This document shows, piece by piece, positions 62,301-64,000 of a stretch of DNA of 64,000 bases. Each line of letters opens with the position of its first letter. Position 1 is the stretch's first letter. Where the stretch lies: positions 1 through 64,000 of the forward strand of contig NZ_QJVC01000015.1 in NCBI RefSeq assembly GCF_003219795.1, in the 5' to 3' direction. This DNA comes from Arthrobacter psychrolactophilus (lineage in GTDB: Bacteria > Actinomycetota > Actinomycetes > Actinomycetales > Micrococcaceae). A program made the translations under genes and the position numbers. The notes beneath the pieces were generated by a model. It did not search any database. It saw only the letters and a program-made list of their open reading frames with translations, and was not told the origin of the DNA.

Positions 62301-64000
62301 GGCATAACCAAGGCCACGTGGAACGGGCAGCCGTTGGCGACAACCGCGGGCGCCAACGGCGAGCTGACAGCCAGCCTCGCCGGCCCGGCACCTGCAGTAT
62401 TGCCGGCACTGAGCACGTGGAAGGTTTCGGGTGAAAATCCGGAATCCGCTGTTGCCTTCAATGATGCATCGTGGCTTGAGGCCACGGCCACCGCAGCGGC
62501 GAACCCGCGTCAGGGCCCGGGCCCCAACCAGGGCAAGGTCCTAGATACCGCCTACTACGGTTTCTACGAGGGCGACACCTGGTACCGGGCGCACTTCACC
62601 GCCTCGTCGGCGTCCACCAGCATTCAGCTGCGCGGGCAAGGTGGCAACGGCGCGAACATGTTGGTGTGGGTCAACGGCAGCTTCGTCGGAGCCGCGTCGG
62701 CCAATGGCAGCATGCAAACACTGCAGGTTCCGGCCGGGATTATCAAGAGCGGCGAGGACACCGTCGTTTCGGCGGTTGTCCGCAACCACGGACAAAACCT
62801 TGACTGGTCCGATGATGGTCTGTCCCGCCAAAACCGTGGACTGTTCGATGCGATCCTGCCCAACAGCGGGCCCGTCGTCTGGAAGTTGCAAGGTGCCAAG
62901 GACAAGGCGGCCCCCGTCGACACCGACCGCACCATGTACAACACCGGTGGCCTCTATGGCGAGCGTGCCGGCTGGTACCTGCCGGATTACCCCGATGCGC
63001 AATGGGCCGACACCACCAGCCTGAAGCCTGCCAAGGCGGGTGTGAGCTGGTACCGCAGCACCTTTGATTTGGCTGTCCCGGCCGGCACCGACACCGCAGT
63101 GGCGCTACAGATTAACGATGCCAAGTTTGACAATGGCCGGCAGTCCTACGCCCGAGCCGTCATTTATATCAACGGCTGGAACACGGGGACCTGGGTGGGC
63201 AACGTTGGCCCGCAGAGCCGCTTCACCATTCCCAGCGGGTTCCTGAACAAGTCGGGCAACAACACGATTGCCATCGCGCTGACGACCGAACGCGACGCCC
63301 AGGGCCCGGACTCCATCACCCTCGTGGATCGCGGAACCAGCCTCGGCGGGGTGCCCACCACGCTGAACACGGCGCCGAATTACACCCCTGCCGTTGTGAC
63401 CGCGACGGCAGAGAAAACCACTGTCGACGTCGGAGCCGACGCTGTTGTCAGCGGCACCTCCGCCCTGGCCGCGATTGGCAACGGCGCATTGACGAAGGCT
63501 GTGGTTGATTTCGGCGACGGCGCCGCCGCGGTCACCGTTCCTGTTGTTGACGGACGCTACACGGCAACGCACAACTATGCGGCGAAGGGTGCCTTCATCG
63601 CCACGGTGGCCATCAAGGATGCGGTGTCCGGCTCGGTCCTTGGCACTAAGACCGTAGCCATCTCGGTCGCCGATGCCGCAACTCCGACGGAGAGCGCGAC
63701 ACCGACTCCCACGGCAACGCCGTCGCCAACGCCGACCCCAACGCCGTCCCCGACCGCAACCGCGTCGGCCAGCGCTACGCCGTCGAACTCTGCGCCCTCG
63801 GATGGTGTGGCCGCCGTTAGCCTGAGCGCGGGAACGTTGGCTCCGGGCGAGCGGCTGACGATTTCGGGTGTGAATTTCAAGCCGGGAACAGTGGCGGAAT
63901 TTGTGTTGCATTCCAAGCCCGTGACGTTGGGGACCGCGACAGTTGCGCCTGACGGCACGGTGACGTTGAGCGTAAATCTTCCCCAGAACGCCTCAGTGGG
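59397..64000 (+). CDS. Giant secreted beta-galactosidase, family GH35 (truncated by window end)
   Basis: At least 1534 residues, open at the right edge. Signal peptide 1 to about 38 (ALLATAALGLMAIASPALA). Catalytic GH35 barrel with PGPYVNAEISMGG near 165, acid/base Glu231 (QAENE) and nucleophile Glu324 (MFIAEGQGG). Then two tandem copies of a roughly 130-residue carbohydrate-binding-like domain (about 60877-61292 and 61300-61712), jelly-roll domains, a PKD-like domain (VVDFGDG), a (P/T/S)-rich linker near 63690-63790 and a further beta domain. It releases galactose from plant or microbial glycans. The linker suggests cell-wall display; the anchor would lie beyond the window. ATG 59397 follows GAGG by 9 nt. 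Confidence 0.93.
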   Translation, partial: MSAYSSRPPSSPRRIKETALLATAALGLMAIASPALATDSSAESTPLAVAQAAELAVSSGKKMNFPGNDGQAHQVTFDSKPFMVDGERLNVWSGEFHHWRLPGTDDWRDMFQKMRANGFNAVSLYFFWGLHSTESGKFDFTGLKDIELLLTMAEEEGLYVIARPGPYVNAEISMGGLPAYLTKSGAGSLRGMDAEVLRESLSWINAFNEIAVKHQVTDGGGSIVTYQAENELLNESGDRPAFMKELVTQIKGDGITVPVFHNDWGFNGSYVPGSTSAGGNVGLDYYAFDQYPLGFNCSNARGQIQDMEARFRARTTTSPMFIAEGQGGAFTPWGANFNTDRCAEFVDPAFTRQYAVNNLNNGINMFNYYMEYGGTNWGWTGSPSSGFTSYDYGAAINEDRQLTPKAAVQKELGYFQRDFAPISTMVPQNGAPVTVDGGVGNIKSYQRIATENLATDSVTGNGTRYLGFRQSDSNSTAELKYTVPLTLAPREEVVVASYTTDDTDTAAIKYTGAWEHASGKAWTVGDYKGTETFSATTGDSLEYKFTGAGIKVISPQSINHGYGDVYLDGVKVGQTNTYRGQNAAYQYVAFQKEGLDPTVEHTLKIVVTGQKDAGSSGTFVSVDAFDVIAAPAQATQVKIDDVDPKIVFSKTPAGVSQWNHETGKNWTINDYLGTETSSNITGASYEYTFKAADIRLISPRSTNHAKADVFLDGVKVGETNTYIPTLPSQAQFVAFEKTGLDPAVEHVIKVVNTGVKGDPAAVGTFVAIDAIETSTPGTTPAAPADAITFDRVPQKAGTFLNLHGRDAAMVIADYAFDGQKLMYSTSELFTKMPVTGGTLLVLNGAKNDAGETVLHYAAAPSVVTLSGPAVESTWDAATKTLRLNYVHGAGSTVKISGGGAPELTIVTTDRSATALQWTVEGEVTGATTNKTTMVTGVDLLRSAEFTGDTVHLVGDTKAARTVGIYVPAGITKATWNGQPLATTAGANGELTASLAGPAPAVLPALSTWKVSGENPESAVAFNDASWLEATATAAANPRQGPGPNQGKVLDTAYYGFYEGDTWYRAHFTASSASTSIQLRGQGGNGANMLVWVNGSFVGAASANGSMQTLQVPAGIIKSGEDTVVSAVVRNHGQNLDWSDDGLSRQNRGLFDAILPNSGPVVWKLQGAKDKAAPVDTDRTMYNTGGLYGERAGWYLPDYPDAQWADTTSLKPAKAGVSWYRSTFDLAVPAGTDTAVALQINDAKFDNGRQSYARAVIYINGWNTGTWVGNVGPQSRFTIPSGFLNKSGNNTIAIALTTERDAQGPDSITLVDRGTSLGGVPTTLNTAPNYTPAVVTATAEKTTVDVGADAVVSGTSALAAIGNGALTKAVVDFGDGAAAVTVPVVDGRYTATHNYAAKGAFIATVAIKDAVSGSVLGTKTVAISVADAATPTESATPTPTATPSPTPTPTPSPTATASASATPSNSAPSDGVAAVSLSAGTLAPGERLTISGVNFKPGTVAEFVLHSKPVTLGTATVAPDGTVTLSVNLPQNASV

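Noticed and set aside
63690-63790. Short-sequence repeat (PT/TP codons) as a phase-variable tract
   Set aside because: The codons vary and the segment encodes a common Pro/Thr/Ser linker; no pure long DNA tract is present.

Overview
The window looks like chromosome from a high-GC Gram-positive bacterium of the Micrococcaceae (Arthrobacter-like). The reasons are the actinobacterial gpmA / phoU / senX3-regX3 block, a GTP-type PEP carboxykinase, a bacterial proteasome activator ending in GQYL, many GTG/TTG starts, and many leaderless-type promoters (TANNNT placed 6-7 nt before the start codon). This is assigned from gene content, not from a database search.

Layout. 1-7.7 kb: a peptide-type ABC importer (SBP, permease, fused permease-ATPase, ATPase) read leftward from a divergent promoter, with a FadR-type GntR regulator and an alpha/beta hydrolase (broken by a frameshift) read rightward. 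7.7-8.15 kb: two tRNA-Arg(ACG) units made by tandem duplication. 8.2-16.2 kb: pckG with a structured leader and Crp-like site, flavohemoglobin hmp with an NsrR-type regulator and operator, phosphomannomutase, and a RecQ-like helicase. 16.4-28.9 kb: a complete non-phosphorylating (oxidative) L-fucose island. It holds alpha-L-fucosidase, mutarotase, fucose dehydrogenase, fuconolactonase, fuconate dehydratase, keto-deoxy-fuconate dehydrogenase, diketo-deoxy-fuconate hydrolase, an RbsABC-type importer and a FadR-type repressor. A PadR-type regulator pair is inserted in it.

28.9-44 kb: a small membrane protein, tRNA-Ser(GCT), prolyl oligopeptidase, a FAD-binding protein, a 1516-residue secreted nuclease/5'-nucleotidase, tRNA-Ser(TGA), a quinone oxidoreductase, cstA-ybdD, and bpa with a conserved-looking partner. 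44-48 kb: an iron(III)-type ABC importer. 48-59.2 kb: tRNA-Thr(CGT), a lipoprotein peptidase, holB-tmk, metB-like, a DUF2516-like protein, PhzF-like, a methyltransferase, gpmA, phoU and senX3-regX3. 59.4 kb to the end: a giant secreted GH35 beta-galactosidase that runs off the window.

The genes suggest a soil or plant-litter heterotroph that uses host or plant glycans (fucosides, galactosides), secretes a nuclease for phosphate, and grows on C3/C4 acids through PEP carboxykinase. The fucose pathway itself yields pyruvate and lactate. Regulation can be read at several places: ACATCCGAT-type operators at both FadR-regulated loci, a GCATTTnAAATGC operator at hmp, 11-nt-periodic GTTCA boxes at phoU/senX3 and at the secreted nuclease, and a Crp-like site at pckG. 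The most unusual non-coding signal is a set of at least seven long intergenic palindromes built from 16-24 nt arms, in several sequence families. No phage, IS element, CRISPR array or rRNA was seen.
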